Below, piece after piece: positions 62,783-64,000 of a stretch of 64,000 nucleotides of DNA. The position numbers were made by a program, and so were the translations under genes. The notes under the pieces were generated by a model that ran no database searches, was not told the DNA's origin, and was given only the letters and a program-made list of their open reading frames with translations. Position 1 is the first letter of the stretch. Every line of letters starts with the position of its first letter. This DNA is from Bacteroidales bacterium UBA1680 (GTDB taxonomy: Bacteria; Bacteroidota; Bacteroidia; Bacteroidales; UBA932), in contig DCKG01000037.1 in the NCBI GenBank assembly GCA_002320605.1, forward strand, positions 475-64,474, in the 5' to 3' direction.

Positions 62783-63771
62783 GCGTAATTGTCCCTGTCT
62801 ACAATGTCGCGAGATATCTTGCCGAAGGCCTTGATTCTCTCCTGGACCAAGACTTTCGAGACATCGAGATCATCTGCGTCGATGATGCCTCGACAGACGA
62901 GTCGAGCGCTATCCTTTCAGATTATGCCGCCAGAGATTCTCGTATCAGGGTCTTCCGGCATGAAACCAATCTGGGGCTAAGCGCCGCCCGGAACACTGGG
63001 CTTTCCAATGCGCTGGGTGCCTTCGTAGCCTTCTTCGACCCGGATGACCTAGTGGAGCCTGACATGTACAGTTCCATGACTGACGTGTTCAGGGACCCGG
63101 AGATTGACGTCGTGTTCTGCGGCTTCCGCACTTTCCCCAATGGCGCGGTTTCCCTTCAGGATTTCCCGGGCAATGTCGCCCTAGAACCCAAAGATTTCCT
63201 GAAGGCGAATGACCATATTCATTCAAGGACCGACATGTCCTTCTCGTGGAGAATGATGGTTCGCCGCCGCTTGCTGGAAACCTGCGATTTGAGTTTCATC
63301 CAGGACATCCGGATAGGAGAGGACGCGCCATTCAACCTGTCCTGCACTCTTCACGCGAGAAAAGTGATGATGATTCCCAAGCCATTGTACAAGTACCGCA
63401 CAGACAATGCGGGAAGCCTCATGAGCGCGAAGTTCAAGCCTGCCCTGGAAAGGAGCCTGTCGCTGCAATTCTCTGAGAAAAAGCGACTTGTCAAGAAGTT
63501 TTCCATGGATGAATACACCCCGGTGACGAAAGACATGTCCAGCGACATCATCCGCAGATTCGTCCCTATGCTTCTGGCCAACGCGGGGAATAACCCCTAT
63601 CGCCATGTCACGGCAGCAGACGTGAAGAGAATACTCAACCTTGATTTCGTTCGTGACGCATGCGATGAAATAGGTTACAAGAATGTCTTCTGCTCCTGGA
63701 AAGAGCACATGTTCTATCTCGCAGTCAAGTTAAGATGCGTGCGTCTAGTCAAGAAACTGTATTTCAAATAA
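62770..63771 (+). CDS. family 2 glycosyltransferase
   Basis: A 333-residue GT-A transferase: LSVIVPVYNVARYLAEGLDS, VDDASTDESS and FFDPDDLVEPDMYS motifs, and GEDAPFNLSCTLHARK in the acceptor part. It starts inside the GT-D gene and ends directly before the next ATG. Substrate unknown. Confidence 0.92.
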   Translation: MPVLSVIVPVYNVARYLAEGLDSLLDQDFRDIEIICVDDASTDESSAILSDYAARDSRIRVFRHETNLGLSAARNTGLSNALGAFVAFFDPDDLVEPDMYSSMTDVFRDPEIDVVFCGFRTFPNGAVSLQDFPGNVALEPKDFLKANDHIHSRTDMSFSWRMMVRRRLLETCDLSFIQDIRIGEDAPFNLSCTLHARKVMMIPKPLYKYRTDNAGSLMSAKFKPALERSLSLQFSEKKRLVKKFSMDEYTPVTKDMSSDIIRRFVPMLLANAGNNPYRHVTAADVKRILNLDFVRDACDEIGYKNVFCSWKEHMFYLAVKLRCVRLVKKLYFK

Positions 63772-64000
63772 ATGAGAAAACGCATCTTCATAGCTATCCA
63801 ATACCTTGATATCGGCGGGGCAGAAAGGTCCCTGCTCGGCTTGCTGAATGCCATTGACAAGGGACGGTACGATGTGGACCTCTTCGTCTACAGCCATGTC
63901 GGAGAGTTCATGCGGCTGATACCAGAGGGAGTCAACCTGCTGCCCGAGGTCAGGAAATATTCGACTTTGACTCGTCCATTGAAGGAGGTCTTGAAAGAGG
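63772..64000 (+). CDS. family 4 glycosyltransferase, partial (cut by window end)
   Basis: The first 76 codons of a GT4-type transferase: RKRIFIAIQYLDIGGAERSL, then LLNAIDKGRYDVDLFVYSHV and PEGVNLLPEV. The frame is open to the end of the window. The opening resembles the GT4 genes at 55689 and 57026. It begins immediately after the preceding stop, so the operon continues beyond the window. Confidence 0.85.
   Translation, partial: MRKRIFIAIQYLDIGGAERSLLGLLNAIDKGRYDVDLFVYSHVGEFMRLIPEGVNLLPEVRKYSTLTRPLKEVLKE

Overview
The window looks like a chromosomal segment of a Bacteroidales (Bacteroidota) bacterium of roughly 50% GC. The support is a complete Bat aerotolerance operon, an UpxY-type NusG paralogue heading a surface-polysaccharide locus, a membrane-bound TPR-AraC regulator, a DcuB/oxaloacetate-decarboxylase-like pair typical of succinate formers, and repeated TAnnTTTG (-7) promoter boxes in front of genes. 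The genus cannot be fixed from this sequence alone. No tRNA, rRNA or CRISPR array was seen.

Layout. (1) 46-8565, minus strand: moxR, a DUF58 protein, a BatD-like membrane protein, batA, batB, batC and a natural batD-batE fusion, tightly packed or overlapping. (2) 8612-17307, plus strand: truA; exbB-exbD-tonB-like; an RluB-type pseudouridine synthase with a long Arg/Ser/Tyr/Gly tail; era; a topoisomerase IV/gyrase A subunit; shikimate kinase. (3) 17308-18331: about 1 kb without a convincing gene, holding short tandem repeats and REP-like elements. (4) 18332-23504: recJ (minus), then lysS, a SpoU methyltransferase and aroE. (5) 23411-25581: an AT-richer restriction-modification cassette (C5 methyltransferase plus NgoMIV-type endonuclease) bracketed by a perfect 76-bp duplication of the aroE 3' end; a 60-bp near-identical piece of the methyltransferase gene lies 3.1 kb downstream. 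(6) 25870-33855: HxlR regulator, flavodoxin, a stem-rich intergenic region, DcuB-type transporter, a carboxyltransferase with a degenerate biotinyl domain, DNA glycosylase, HAD phosphatase, small hydrolase, lipoate ligase. (7) 34085-64000: the TPR-AraC regulator, then a polysaccharide locus running to the window end: upxY, a 4,6-dehydratase, two OmpA-like proteins, a sugar aminotransferase, a peptide-maturation cassette, Wza, Wzc, an EEP-family protein, Wzm, Wzt, and a long run of transferases, an acyltransferase, a pyruvyltransferase-like protein and a GH88-like protein.

The most unusual block is 42435-48492. A 141-residue Tyr/Gly/Asn-rich protein ending in Ser is followed by a radical SAM/SPASM enzyme, an HPr-kinase-like protein, a Ser-His signal-peptidase-like protein, a PqqD-like recognition protein, a family-5-type nucleotidyltransferase and a peptidase-less ABC exporter. 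Together they look like a RiPP-style maturation and export system set inside a capsule/exopolysaccharide locus. It has PqqD, kinase, nucleotidyltransferase and ABC parts also seen near some lasso-peptide clusters, but neither lasso cyclase nor transglutaminase; the radical SAM protein stands where those would be expected.
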